64,000 bases of DNA from Caryophanales bacterium UBA784 (GTDB lineage: Bacteria; Bacillota_I; Bacilli_A; RFN20; CAG-288). Position 1 is the first letter of the stretch. Each line of letters starts with the position of its first letter. This document shows positions 1 to 8,933 of this stretch, one piece after another. The position numbers and the translations under genes were made by a program. The notes beneath the pieces are model-generated. The model made no database searches. It saw only the letters and a list, made by a program, of their open reading frames with translations, and was not told where the DNA came from. The stretch spans positions 354,012-418,011 of the forward strand of contig DBJE01000013.1 of the NCBI GenBank assembly GCA_002297045.1. Reading direction: 5' to 3'.

Positions 1-2
1 CT

Positions 3-1721
3 GCAAAGGGAATCGTTGTCCGGGAAATTGACGCTCTTGGAGGAATCAGGGCGAAGATTGCCGACAGGAAGGGTTCCCTTCTCCAGATTAAGGAACTGAA
101 CACTTCAAAAGGGCCCGGGGTACGCTGCCTTCGTGCCCAGGAGGATAAAAAAGGCTATCCGAGAAACAGGCAGAACTATCTTCTGACGGTGGCGGGCCTT
201 GACATCGCCGAGGGCGAAGTCAAACGGATTGTCGTGGAAGAGAAGAAAGCAAAGGGCGTTGTCCTGGAAAACGGGACTTTCGTTGCCTGTAAGGCCATCG
301 TCCTTGCCACCGGGACCCATAGGGAGGCCCATATCTTAAGAGGACATACCATCACCGATGTCGGACCCGACGGAGAAAAATCCAGCCACGGACTTAGCAA
401 ATCGATTTCCGACCTTGGACTTCATAGGCTCCGCCTTAAGACAGGAACTCCTCCACGTCTTGATCCTTCCAGCATTGATTTCTCCTCTCTTGAACCCGAG
501 TACGGCCAGGAGGGCGAACTGGCTTTTTCCTATGACACCACTTCTTTTAGGAAGGTGAAGGACAGGGTATGCTGCTATCTGACCTATACGAATGAAAAAA
601 CGCACCAGATTATCCGGGATCATCTTTCCGAGTCCGCTAGGTACGGAGGAGTTGTCAAAGGCGTGGGACCCCGATACTGTCCATCCATCGAGGACAAGGT
701 TGTCCGCTTCAAGGATAAGACCCGGCATCAGCTCTTTCTCGAGCCGGAATCCCTGGAGAGGAATTCCACCTATGTCGACGGCCTTTCTACCTCAAGGCCG
801 GAATATGTCCAGGAGAGGATTGTCCACTCCATTAAGGGACTCGAGCACGCCCGCTTTTTAAAGTACGCCTATGCCATTGAATATGATGCCATCGAACCTA
901 GTCAGCTTGACCATTCTCTTGCGGTCAAAGGCTTCGACGGGCTTTATGTCTGCGGACAGATTGCCGGCACCTCTGGCTATGAAGAGGCGGCGGCCCTTGG
1001 GCTGATGGCGGGAATCAACGCCGGACTTCATCTTCAAGGGAAGAAGCCGCTTGTCCTAAGACGGGACGAAGCCTATATCGGAATCAGGATTGATGACATT
1101 GTGACTAAGGGAACGAAGGAACCCTACCGTCTTCTCTCAAGCCGCAGCGAATTCCGTCTGATTACCCGAAGCGATAATGCCGATACCCGGCTGAGGAAAT
1201 ACGGCCATGAGGTCGGCCTTGTCAGCCATGACCGTTATCAGAAATTCCTTGCCAGCGAAGAGAGAATCAGCGACACAAGGGACATTCTGGAAGGAATCAA
1301 GATTCAGAACAGACAGGAAGTCATTTCCTATCTTCTCTCCCTAGGGTTTCCTAAGCCAAACGGCGCGGAAAACCTTAAACAGACGCTGAAAAGACAGAAC
1401 GTCACCTATGAGGGGCTAAGAGGATGTCTTCCCTCCCTTCTTCCCCCTCTTACCGGGCGGGAAGCCCTCAAGAGGGAAATTCGGATTAAGTACGAAGGCT
1501 ACATCCAAAGGGAGCTTAAGGAGGCTAAGCGGAGAAGCGAATACGAAGACCTTCCTCTTCCTGACGGCCTTGACTATCTGCATAGGGACGGCCTTTCCCT
1601 CGAAGCCCGGGAGAAGCTTAATCTTCTTCGGCCGAAGACGCTAGGACAGGCAAGGCAGATCACCAATGTGCATCCAAGCGACATCGATGTCCTCTCCTTC
1701 CATGTCCGTTTCCGCAAGTGA
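3..1721 (+). CDS. mnmG: tRNA uridine-5-carboxymethylaminomethyl modification enzyme MnmG (5' truncated by window)
   Basis: FAD-dependent partner of MnmE (GTPase); together they install the (carboxymethyl)aminomethyl group on U34 of tRNAs reading two-codon boxes. The reading frame is open from base 3, and 572 residues are visible of a usual ~620-630, so roughly 60 N-terminal residues with the FAD dinucleotide loop lie outside the window. Seen: the DALGG block right at the edge, NTSKGP, RLKTGTPPR, PRYCPSIEDK and GTSGYEEAAA, all diagnostic for the MnmG/GidA family, and a complete helical C-terminal region that contacts MnmE and tRNA. Stop is TGA, evidence that UGA is not recoded here. It converges on rluD across a shared hairpin terminator. 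mnmE is not in view. Confidence 0.96.
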   Translation, partial: AKGIVVREIDALGGIRAKIADRKGSLLQIKELNTSKGPGVRCLRAQEDKKGYPRNRQNYLLTVAGLDIAEGEVKRIVVEEKKAKGVVLENGTFVACKAIVLATGTHREAHILRGHTITDVGPDGEKSSHGLSKSISDLGLHRLRLKTGTPPRLDPSSIDFSSLEPEYGQEGELAFSYDTTSFRKVKDRVCCYLTYTNEKTHQIIRDHLSESARYGGVVKGVGPRYCPSIEDKVVRFKDKTRHQLFLEPESLERNSTYVDGLSTSRPEYVQERIVHSIKGLEHARFLKYAYAIEYDAIEPSQLDHSLAVKGFDGLYVCGQIAGTSGYEEAAALGLMAGINAGLHLQGKKPLVLRRDEAYIGIRIDDIVTKGTKEPYRLLSSRSEFRLITRSDNADTRLRKYGHEVGLVSHDRYQKFLASEERISDTRDILEGIKIQNRQEVISYLLSLGFPKPNGAENLKQTLKRQNVTYEGLRGCLPSLLPPLTGREALKREIRIKYEGYIQRELKEAKRRSEYEDLPLPDGLDYLHRDGLSLEAREKLNLLRPKTLGQARQITNVHPSDIDVLSFHVRFRK

Positions 1722-1732
1722 AACCACAAAAG

Positions 1733-1761
1733 AAAAGTTCCGGCAGGTTGCCGGAACTTTT
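1733..1761. terminator. Bidirectional intrinsic terminator between mnmG and rluD
   Basis: Near-perfect stem of 13 bp (AAAAGTTCCGGCA / TGCCGGAACTTTT) with a 3-nt loop. The A-tract and T-tract at the two ends allow termination from both sides. Confidence 0.85.
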
Positions 1762-1765
1762 CCGT

Positions 1766-2692
1766 TTACCTTTTTGTCTTATAGAAGTAGAGGAGAAGCT
1801 TTTTGAAGTAATCGTCCATCGGAGCGTAGAAGGTCCTTCTTTTCAAGGTGTCCGGATGGATGAGGGAAAGAGAGAAGGCGTGAAGAGCCTGTCCTTTTGA
1901 GGCTATTTTTTCGTCATTCTTGCGCCCATAGAGGGGATCGCCGACGATCGGATAGCCGATATAGGCAAGGTGGGCACGGATCTGATGGGTTCTCCCTGTC
2001 TCCAAAGTGACCTTTAAAAGGGAGACTTTCCCGGTCGTGGAAAGAAGGGTACAATGGGTAATGGCCTCTCTTCCTTTGTAGACATCGACAAGGGCTTTTC
2101 TTTCACTGTGGTTCGGTCTCGTCAGAGGGGCGTCTATTTTAAAGCGACGGTCTTTTACAAAGCCATAGACTAAGGCAAGGTAAGAACGGTGGAAGTCGTG
2201 TTCCTTGATTTCCTCGCTTAAGGCGGCCTGGGTTTCCTTGTTGTTGGCGATGGCAAGAAGCCCTGATGTATCCTTGTCGATGCGGTGGACGATGCCAGGA
2301 CGCAGATCGTCACTGTCATTGACGTCGAAATCGAAGAAGTCCTCATTTAAAAGGTAGTTGACTAAGGTGTTGTTGTCATGACCTGGTGCAGGGTGGACTA
2401 CCCTTCCCCGGGGTTTGTTTAAGACGCATAGATCCTTATCCTTATAGACAAAGTCTAGTCTGACGTCGATCGTCGGCTTTTTCGGAAACTTGATTTGACT
2501 TTGGTCAAGTGCGTCTAGCGTAATCTCCCTTCCCGGCCTTGTCTTAAAGGAAGGGGAAAGCTTCTTTTCTCCGTTGACAAGGACTCTTCCATCCTTGATT
2601 GCCTTCTGCCCCTGGGAACGGGTGAGGCGGAAAAGAAGGGAAAGGGAGACGTCGAGTCTATTCTTTTCCTTGACTATCTGCTTTTGGATCAT
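1766..2692 (-). CDS. rluD: RluA/RluD-family 23S rRNA pseudouridine synthase
   Basis: Isomerises uridines in 23S rRNA (positions 1911/1915/1917 for RluD proper). An S4 RNA-binding domain covers about residues 12-60, followed by the catalytic domain; HRIDKDTSGL around residue 136 carries the catalytic Asp139. Length 308 aa is normal. It is the last gene of an ileS-lspA-rluD unit and its start overlaps the end of lspA by 35 bp, which implies translational coupling; the same lspA-rluD order is known in Bacillus (ylyB). Substrate position cannot be read from the sequence, so the RluD name is by context and family. Confidence 0.88.
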   Translation of the reverse strand: MIQKQIVKEKNRLDVSLSLLFRLTRSQGQKAIKDGRVLVNGEKKLSPSFKTRPGREITLDALDQSQIKFPKKPTIDVRLDFVYKDKDLCVLNKPRGRVVHPAPGHDNNTLVNYLLNEDFFDFDVNDSDDLRPGIVHRIDKDTSGLLAIANNKETQAALSEEIKEHDFHRSYLALVYGFVKDRRFKIDAPLTRPNHSERKALVDVYKGREAITHCTLLSTTGKVSLLKVTLETGRTHQIRAHLAYIGYPIVGDPLYGRKNDEKIASKGQALHAFSLSLIHPDTLKRRTFYAPMDDYFKKLLLYFYKTKR

Positions 2693-3404
2693 GGTCGGTA
2701 AGTTCCTTCTTGGATAGTTCGTTTAGTTTCTTATTCCTGTCTTCCTGTCCCCTTATAGGGGAAGAGTCTTTTTCCTGTTCCGGTTTTCCCTTATCTGCCG
2801 CTTCCTCCCTTTTCCTTTGCTTATATTCCTTGATAAACTCAAGGACAAAGCCGATGACAAGGAAGACAACTCCGATGGTTAGGCAATAATCGGCAATGTT
2901 GCAGATGGGGAAGCTTTTCCAGAAGTGGAATTGAAGGAAATCCACCACTCCGTCTTTGTAGATGGAGGCGCCCATCCTATAGCCAATACGGTCGACTAGG
3001 TTTCCGCTTGCCCCTGGGAGCATGAGAGTGATTCCTATCATCAGGATTCTGTTATAAGCCGTGAAGCGGAAAAGGAGGTTGACGGTAAGCCCGACGGAGG
3101 CGATGGCCGAGATGATGACAAGGGCCCACCTCTTTCCGGAAAAGGCACCCCAGGCAGCCCCCTGGTTTCCGACCAGCGTCAGATCGATTAGGCCAGGGAT
3201 GAAGTTTTCGACGATATATCCCTCTCCTTTCCCATGGAGGGCATTATAGGCGGCATGCTTTGTGAAATAGTCGACAAGGAAGAGCCCGATAGAGAGGAGA
3301 ATCCTTGACACGTAGAACGGATAGTTCAGGGTTTTGAAATAGTGGACAAAATAGGATTTCAGCTTGGAAAAAAGCGACGCCTTTTCTTTCTGTGCCTCTT
3401 CCAT
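2658..3404 (-). CDS. lspA: Lipoprotein signal peptidase (signal peptidase II)
   Basis: Membrane aspartyl protease that cleaves prolipoproteins before the lipidated Cys. Seen: the GNQGAAWG motif near residue 79, the GNLVDRI motif with Asp138, and NIADYC with Asp172, the two catalytic aspartates, plus four hydrophobic segments. At 248 aa it is much longer than the usual 150-170 because of ~25 extra N-terminal residues and a charged C-terminal tail of about 55 residues. Starts 3 nt after the ileS stop, with a GGAAGG site. Its substrates probably include the three lipoproteins at 8.9-15.9 kb. Confidence 0.93.
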   Translation of the reverse strand: MEEAQKEKASLFSKLKSYFVHYFKTLNYPFYVSRILLSIGLFLVDYFTKHAAYNALHGKGEGYIVENFIPGLIDLTLVGNQGAAWGAFSGKRWALVIISAIASVGLTVNLLFRFTAYNRILMIGITLMLPGASGNLVDRIGYRMGASIYKDGVVDFLQFHFWKSFPICNIADYCLTIGVVFLVIGFVLEFIKEYKQRKREEAADKGKPEQEKDSSPIRGQEDRNKKLNELSKKELTDHDPKADSQGKE

Positions 3405-3407
3405 GGA

Positions 3408-6137
3408 TTACTTTCCTTCCGGATGGACGATGGAGTAGCAGCGCTTGCAGAGATGGTTTCCTTCTTCGTCCTCTTTTGCTTCGTCAAAATAGTTCCAGCA
3501 GCGGTCACATCGGACTCCGGGATGGGCAAGGATGGAACTCTTGTCGGAAAGGACAAATCCCGAAACGATAAGGATGCGTGCCCTTTCTTCCTGGCCAAGT
3601 TCCTGGATTAGATTCCGTTCTTCTTCATTCTCCGGAGCATAGAGAACCTTCGCTTCACTCGAGGAATGAATCTGGTTTTCCTTTCGCAAAGGCTCAATCA
3701 AAGTGTTGATTTTGGAACGGAGAGAGAGAAGAAGCTGATATTTGTGGGAAAGATTAGAATCGATAGAGGAGAATTCAGGGAAGTCTTCCAGAATGACGGA
3801 TTCCTTCTTTCCCTTAAAGGAGAGGGTACGATAGACTTCTTCCCTGGTGAAGGAGAGAATCGGTGAATAGGCGATGGATAAATCCTTGACAATGGTGAAA
3901 AGGACAAACTGCGTATCGAGACGGGCTTTGCTCTTCTTTCCATCGCAATAAAGGGTATCCTTGGAGAAGTCAAGGAAGAAGGAAGAGAGGTCATTGACAC
4001 AGAAGTTCGTCAGGGCAGTCGTCACGTTGGTGAAATTGTATTCGTCATATCCCTTTTTCCTGTCTTTCAGGACTTCCTTTAAACGATTGAGAATCCTCTG
4101 GTTAGTTAGAGATAAACAATCGGGCTGATAGGAAGAATCAAAGGCATCACCCAAATCGTCATTCTGAAGGTTGGAGAGCCTGAATTTAAAGATGTTGCGG
4201 ATTTTCCGGTATTGATCCGAGACAACGGAAAGAAGGGGAAGGGAAAGCTTAATCTCGGCCGTTGTGAAATCAATCGTTGTCGTCCAAAGACGGAGGATGT
4301 CAGCACCATATTTGTTGCAAATATCGACAGGATCGATACCATTCTGTTTTGACTTAGAGAACTTGTCTCCGTTCTGGTCCACGATGAAACCATGGGTAAG
4401 AATCCTCTTATAGGGAGCGATTCCTGTATAGGCGACCGATAGGATCATCGAAGAGTTATACCATCCACGGTATTGATCGTTTCCTTCGAAATAAAGGTCG
4501 GCAGGGAAAGGATGATGGTAGTTGATGTCACTTCCTAAGAAGGATGAACCAGAGTCGAACCAGACGTCCCTGATGTCTTTTTCCTTGGTGAAAAGGCCAT
4601 GCGGGGAATGGCTGCTCTTGTATCCTTCCGGCCTAAGCTTTTCAATCGGCCATTCATACCAAATGTCGCTTCCGTTCTCCCGGAAGAGTTTTTCAACATA
4701 GTCAAAAAGGGCTTTATCCCTTATCGGCTCCTCGTCCTCTCCGTAGAAAATCGGAATCGGGACTCCCCATAGGCGTTGACGGGAAATGCACCAGTCGTCC
4801 CGGTCGCTAAGCCTATTCCTGAACCGGGTCTTGCCCCAGCTAGGGAGATAGTTGACCTTATCGGCTTCCGCGAGGAGTTTCTTCTTAATCTTGCTGATGG
4901 AGCAGAACCACTGGGTTGTGGCACGGAAAATCGTCGGCTTCTTTGTCCGCCAGTCATGAGGATAGGCGTGGACGATGTCTTCCGTGGCAATCAGATTTCC
5001 GTTCTCTTTGAGGATTTCAAGAACCTTCTTCCCCGCATCTTCATAGAACCTTCCGTCGACTTCTTTCCCGGAATCGACCCTGTAGCCTTTCGGATCGACC
5101 GTGCAGACAATAGGAAGATTGTACTTCTTGGCAACCCGGTAATCGTCTGCGCCGTGTCCTGGGCCAAGATGGACGATGCCAGTACCGGAATCGGCTGTGA
5201 CATAATCATCGACGCAGCAAGGAACAAGGCGGTCAAGGTAAGGATGGTGGACAAGGATACCCTCGCAATCCTTTCCAGTGAATTCCTTAAGAAGGGTAAG
5301 TTCCTTTAAGCCGATTTTCTCCTTAATCGGGGAAGCGAGGTCTTTCAGCATGACCAGATTTCCCCGGTCGGTCTTAAAAAGACCATAGACCATTTTCGGA
5401 TTCAGACAGAGCCCCTGGTTAGAGGGAATCGTCCAGGCCGTCGTCGTCCAGACGAGGAACGCATCTCCTTTGCTAAGAAGGCCTTTACCGTCTTCGACAG
5501 GAAAACGGAAATAAAGTGTCGTCGCCTTGACGTCCTTATATTCGATTTCCGCTTCGGCAAGAGCCGATTCGCTCGACCAGGACCAGTTGACCGGCTTTAG
5601 GCCTTTATAAATAAGCCCGTCCATCGCCATCTTGGCAAAAATGTGGATTTGATCCGCCTCATAATCCCGGTCTAATGTCCTATAGGGATGATGGTAGTCC
5701 CCGATGACCCCTAGACGAAGCCTCTGGCCTTTCTGGTAGTTGACCTGGCTAATGGCGTATTCACGGCATTTTTCACGGAAGAGAGCAGGTTTTGTGCTCT
5801 TTCGGTCGACTCCCGATTTTGTTACCTGGTTTTCTATTGGTAAGCCATGGGTGTCCCATCCTGGCGTATAGGGAACATAAAAACCTTCCAGGTTCTTGCT
5901 TCTGATGATGATGTCTTTGATGATTTTGTTTAAGGCATGTCCGCAGTGAATCTGACCATTTGCATAGGGAGGACCGTCATGGAGATAAAAAGGAGTTTTG
6001 TTCTGGTGCTCCTTAAGTAACTTGTTATAGATTGCTTTCTCGTCCCAGTCCTTGGCCATCTTTCCTTCCCAAGAAGGAAGATTTGCGCGCCTTGGAAAAG
6101 TGCCTTTCGGCCTAGTCAGCGTGTCTTTGAGTTTCAT
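3408..6137 (-). CDS. ileS: Isoleucyl-tRNA synthetase
   Basis: Class I synthetase that charges tRNA-Ile in the cytoplasm. Seen: HIGH motif as HCGH at residues 64-67, KMSKS motif as KFSKS, the CP1 editing domain between them (TTTAWTIPSN and GIVHLGPGHG blocks), an anticodon-binding region and a C-terminal zinc finger with two Cys pairs (CDRC and CKRC). Length 909 aa is normal for the bacterial form. Start fixed by GGAGG 7 nt upstream. A sigma-A-like promoter lies 32 nt upstream; no T-box riboswitch is visible, which is unusual for a Bacillota ileS. First gene of ileS-lspA-rluD. Confidence 0.97.
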   Translation of the reverse strand: MKLKDTLTRPKGTFPRRANLPSWEGKMAKDWDEKAIYNKLLKEHQNKTPFYLHDGPPYANGQIHCGHALNKIIKDIIIRSKNLEGFYVPYTPGWDTHGLPIENQVTKSGVDRKSTKPALFREKCREYAISQVNYQKGQRLRLGVIGDYHHPYRTLDRDYEADQIHIFAKMAMDGLIYKGLKPVNWSWSSESALAEAEIEYKDVKATTLYFRFPVEDGKGLLSKGDAFLVWTTTAWTIPSNQGLCLNPKMVYGLFKTDRGNLVMLKDLASPIKEKIGLKELTLLKEFTGKDCEGILVHHPYLDRLVPCCVDDYVTADSGTGIVHLGPGHGADDYRVAKKYNLPIVCTVDPKGYRVDSGKEVDGRFYEDAGKKVLEILKENGNLIATEDIVHAYPHDWRTKKPTIFRATTQWFCSISKIKKKLLAEADKVNYLPSWGKTRFRNRLSDRDDWCISRQRLWGVPIPIFYGEDEEPIRDKALFDYVEKLFRENGSDIWYEWPIEKLRPEGYKSSHSPHGLFTKEKDIRDVWFDSGSSFLGSDINYHHPFPADLYFEGNDQYRGWYNSSMILSVAYTGIAPYKRILTHGFIVDQNGDKFSKSKQNGIDPVDICNKYGADILRLWTTTIDFTTAEIKLSLPLLSVVSDQYRKIRNIFKFRLSNLQNDDLGDAFDSSYQPDCLSLTNQRILNRLKEVLKDRKKGYDEYNFTNVTTALTNFCVNDLSSFFLDFSKDTLYCDGKKSKARLDTQFVLFTIVKDLSIAYSPILSFTREEVYRTLSFKGKKESVILEDFPEFSSIDSNLSHKYQLLLSLRSKINTLIEPLRKENQIHSSSEAKVLYAPENEEERNLIQELGQEERARILIVSGFVLSDKSSILAHPGVRCDRCWNYFDEAKEDEEGNHLCKRCYSIVHPEGK

Positions 6138-6168
6138 GGGTGCCTCCGTTATCGAAATTAACCTTTTT

Positions 6169-6197
6169 ATTATAAAGGGTTAGAAAAACAATTCCAA
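6169..6197 (-). promoter_or_regulatory. Promoter of ileS-lspA-rluD
   Basis: On the minus strand: -35 TTGGAA, 17-bp spacer, -10 TATAAT. Leaves a ~25-nt leader, too short for a T-box. Confidence 0.75.
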
Positions 6198-6263
6198 GAA
6201 AAGGCGCCTTTGTCTAGGCTTTCCAAGAACAGGAAAAGCCCATTTAATAGCGCCTAGCATACA

Positions 6264-7202
6264 TCAGAGTTCTTCTTCGCCGTATTTACGCTCTTCGTCC
6301 GTATAGGGTTTCAGTTCTTCGAAAATTTCTCCAAAGGTCGGAATCACATTGCCGTCTTCGTCAAGGGAGATCTTCCTTGCCTGCTTTTCCTTCCTCTTGA
6401 CGGTCGTCTCGCTTTCAATGAGATAAGGGGTGTTGAAGGCAAAGTGAAGGGCATCCTCGAATACGACTCCGTTGCTGCGGACCGATTTCCTTATGGCATG
6501 GGTCCTCTTGTCGTAGACAAACAGCTCATGGTCGCCTTTGATCTTCTTCCTGATTTTCCTGATGGCATGATCGGTGGAAAGAAGATCTTCGCTTCCGTGG
6601 ATAATCAAGGTCGGAACCGAGATTTTACGGAAGTAGCGGCGGTTTATCCTAATCGAGACAAGAATCTCAAAGAGGGTTCTTACCCTTCCGACCGTCGTTT
6701 CCCGGCAGATGGCCGAAGAAACTTTCTTCCCGTACTTTTTCCGGAGTTTGTGGAACTTATAGGCATAACGTAGATAGCCAGGAATCCTATTATTGATGAT
6801 GGTGTCATAGATAGGGGCGACAAGGATGACTTTCTTTATGTGGTCTTTATAGGCATTTGCCCTTTTTGCCGTTAAGGCACCGGAGAAGGAATAGCCAAGA
6901 AGGATGATGTCATAGCCTTTATGAATGTATTCCTCGATTACACGGCGGTAGGCTTTCTCATAATAGCTATGGCGGTGGGTCTTTCTTATACTCGGCTCAA
7001 ACAAAGTGGCCGGGGCGATTTCGCACTGGGGGAAGTCCTTTTTAAAGGACTTATCGAAGTATTCATGCCTGGCGATCGAATCGTGCGTATCAGTGGTAAG
7101 AAAACCATTGGCGCAGATTAAAACCGTCTTTTTTTCCGGAGTGGTTATCCGGATGTCGGGATTGATGTGCTTAGTGATTTTCGGTTTTGCCGTGATGACC
7201 AT
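6264..7202 (-). CDS. Alpha/beta hydrolase family protein
   Basis: 312 aa, cytoplasmic, no signal peptide. The fold is indicated by a first strand KTVLICANGF, the nucleophile elbow LLGYSFSG with Ser105, a later strand TLIIHGSEDLLST carrying the acid Asp, and a C-terminal THAIRKS with the candidate catalytic His, in the canonical order Ser-Asp-His. The substrate cannot be told; the enlarged basic lid region between residues 130 and 200 gives no clue. Last gene of a three-gene minus-strand operon, 3 nt downstream of the rRNA methyltransferase. Confidence 0.75.
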   Translation of the reverse strand: MVITAKPKITKHINPDIRITTPEKKTVLICANGFLTTDTHDSIARHEYFDKSFKKDFPQCEIAPATLFEPSIRKTHRHSYYEKAYRRVIEEYIHKGYDIILLGYSFSGALTAKRANAYKDHIKKVILVAPIYDTIINNRIPGYLRYAYKFHKLRKKYGKKVSSAICRETTVGRVRTLFEILVSIRINRRYFRKISVPTLIIHGSEDLLSTDHAIRKIRKKIKGDHELFVYDKRTHAIRKSVRSNGVVFEDALHFAFNTPYLIESETTVKRKEKQARKISLDEDGNVIPTFGEIFEELKPYTDEERKYGEEEL

Positions 7203-7205
7203 TTT

Positions 7206-7931
7206 TTATCCTTTCCGGAAGCGGTACCTGAAGATCCCGGCTGCTATCGCAACGTTCAGGGAATCGATGTTCCCCCTTTCAATCTTCAGCTTCGTTCCTA
7301 AAGACAGATTCTTCTTACTTATCCCCTGTCCTTCGTTGCCGAAGGCAAGGCAGAAGGGGAGGGGAAGGGAAGAGTACTTGCTTTCATCCTCACCGTCTAG
7401 CACGGTAAGATAAATGTGATACCCTAGTTCCTTAATCTGACTTAATTCCGCCTTGGCAACCGGCCTTTTGAACAAGGCCCCTTTTGATGACTGTATTGCT
7501 TTATTATTATAGAGCGATACGCAGTCAAAGGAAAGGACGACGCCGGTATAGGAAAAAGAAAGCGCTGTGCGGATAATCGTCCCTAGATTGCCAGGATCCT
7601 GGACCTTGTCAAGATAAATGATTCTATTGCCTAAATCGGAAAGGGAAGAATACTTTTTCTGGCAGAGACAGATAGTTTCCGGAAGTGACTGATAGGTCGA
7701 TAGTCCGCGATAAAGCCCCTGTTTAAGAATAAGACAAGGAAGGAAAGGGTAAGGATTCTCCTCCCCCTCCGGAATCAGGATTTCCTTGACACAGTTTTGC
7801 TTCCTTGCCTCATCAAGGAGGTCTCTCCCTTCGGCAAGAAAGAGCCCTTCCTGTGCATCCCCTTTTTTCAATCGGAGGAGCTCCTTATACGTTTTGTTGT
7901 CTTCACTTTGAATCAACCGATTAATAGACAT
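7206..7931 (-). CDS. SpoU/TrmH-family RNA 2'-O-ribose methyltransferase
   Basis: SAM-dependent SPOUT methyltransferase that methylates a ribose in rRNA or tRNA. Motif 1 (DPGNLGTIIRTA), motif 2 (FGNEGQGIS) and motif 3 (SLNVAIAAGI) are all present, in the order that forms the trefoil knot. An N-terminal ~80-residue domain resembles the substrate-binding domain of the RlmB/TsnR group. Length 241 aa. Overlaps the end of the metallopeptidase gene by 11 bp. The target nucleotide cannot be assigned from the sequence. Confidence 0.85.
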   Translation of the reverse strand: MSINRLIQSEDNKTYKELLRLKKGDAQEGLFLAEGRDLLDEARKQNCVKEILIPEGEENPYPFLPCLILKQGLYRGLSTYQSLPETICLCQKKYSSLSDLGNRIIYLDKVQDPGNLGTIIRTALSFSYTGVVLSFDCVSLYNNKAIQSSKGALFKRPVAKAELSQIKELGYHIYLTVLDGEDESKYSSLPLPFCLAFGNEGQGISKKNLSLGTKLKIERGNIDSLNVAIAAGIFRYRFRKG

Positions 7932-8616
7932 AGTTATCTAGCTCCCCCTCGAAGTATCCCTTGGTCAGCTCATCCTGAAGATGGTCATAGTCCGGGCAGA
8001 AAAGATGGACGATTTTATAGAACCGGGCATTATGATGTAGTTCAAAGGTGTGGGCAATTTCGTGGATAATGACCGAATCCGAGATTTCCTGCCGATAGGC
8101 AAAAAGCCGGTAGTCGAACTTCCTCCTGTGCTTTTTCGGAAAGCAGCAGCCATAGTAGCTCTGGAACCTTCCCGTCCGCAACGTCCATAGGGAAAGGTCA
8201 ACACCCCTTTTCCGGCCTAATTGCGGAACTCTCTCTCCTAAATAGGAAAGAAAATCTTTCTTGTAGTGGGTCAAAGGATCTTTTACTGTCTTCCTTAGAT
8301 AATAAAACCCTTCCTCCCCTTTCTTTTTCGGATCGGAAGTGAAATAAAGTTTCTTCCCAAGCCGGTAGATATAGACGCCTTCCTTCCTAAATGGACGTTG
8401 GGTAATCTGGCTTTTCCGCCGCCGATAGAGTTCCTCGACGAAGGCAAGCCTTCTTTTTTCCGAAATCCTTGTACTGGAATAAATGCACAGTTCCCCGTAC
8501 TCTAGACGGGCGAGCCTGCCGTATCGTTTTCCTTTTTTCAGGAAGACGTTCACTTTCAGTGACTGGCCGTCCTCCCTTTGGAAAACCCGGCTTGCAAGCA
8601 GCGTTCTTTTATTCAC
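7921..8616 (-). CDS. YgjP-like (DUF45/WLM) zinc metallopeptidase
   Basis: Seen: HEIAHTFELHH with the HExxH zinc motif followed by a third His, then PDYDHL, the C-terminal signature of the YgjP/DUF45 metallopeptidases. The frame is open far upstream, but that extension runs antisense through tRNA-Leu and is not real. I place the start at GTG 8616 (residues VNKRTLLASR), giving 231 aa. There is no Shine-Dalgarno site; TAAAAT ends 7 nt before the GTG, so a leaderless transcript is likely. Function in the cell is unknown; the family is often encoded with restriction or RNA-processing genes. Confidence 0.72.
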   Translation of the reverse strand: MNKRTLLASRVFQREDGQSLKVNVFLKKGKRYGRLARLEYGELCIYSSTRISEKRRLAFVEELYRRRKSQITQRPFRKEGVYIYRLGKKLYFTSDPKKKGEEGFYYLRKTVKDPLTHYKKDFLSYLGERVPQLGRKRGVDLSLWTLRTGRFQSYYGCCFPKKHRRKFDYRLFAYRQEISDSVIIHEIAHTFELHHNARFYKIVHLFCPDYDHLQDELTKGYFEGELDNYVY

Positions 8617-8623
8617 AAAAAAT

Positions 8624-8629
8624 ATTTTA
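8624..8629 (-). promoter_or_regulatory. Candidate -10 of the metallopeptidase operon (leaderless)
   Basis: TAAAAT on the minus strand ends 7 nt before GTG 8616; no convincing -35 is seen (TTCGCT at an 18-bp spacing is the best). Confidence 0.4.
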
Positions 8630-8640
8630 GCGGATTTTTC

Positions 8641-8669
8641 TTGAATTAGCGAAGGGAAGTGGATATAAT
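8641..8669 (+). promoter_or_regulatory. Promoter of tRNA-Leu
   Basis: -35 TTGAAT, 17-bp spacer, -10 TATAAT; predicted start about 5 nt before the mature tRNA 5' end. Confidence 0.85.
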
Positions 8670-8681
8670 TGTCTAGCAAAT

Positions 8682-8765
<84 letters not shown>

Positions 8766-8774
8766 TAAAATTGC

Positions 8775-8804
8775 ATCCGGCGGCCTTCTGCCACCGGATT
8801 TTTT
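8775..8804 (+). terminator. Terminator of tRNA-Leu
   Basis: ATCCGG / CCGGAT stem extended by GGC/GCC across one C-A mismatch, loop CTTCT, followed by five T. Confidence 0.8.
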
Positions 8805-8883
8805 CTTGCCATTTATCACTCTTTCTTTCTGAAAATGCCTGAAAAGCATCCTTGAATAGAAGGTAGACAACCATGATTTGTTT

Positions 8884-8912
8884 TTGACAATCCTGTAGTC
8901 TAATGGTATATA
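8884..8912 (+). promoter_or_regulatory. Promoter of the three-lipoprotein operon
   Basis: Consensus -35 TTGACA, 17-bp spacer, -10 TATATA. One of the strongest promoters in the window, implying high expression of the lipoproteins. Confidence 0.8.
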
Positions 8913-8933
8913 TAGATTAATGGAGAATCTCAT

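Noticed and set aside
6186..6262. Terminator of the hydrolase operon with AGGCGC/GCGCCT outer stem
   Set aside because: The stem is long-range and interrupted; T-run is short, so it is not convincing as an intrinsic terminator.
6138..6263. T-box riboswitch of ileS
   Set aside because: The -10 TATAAT leaves only a ~25-nt leader and there is no AGGGUGGNACCGCG-like box.
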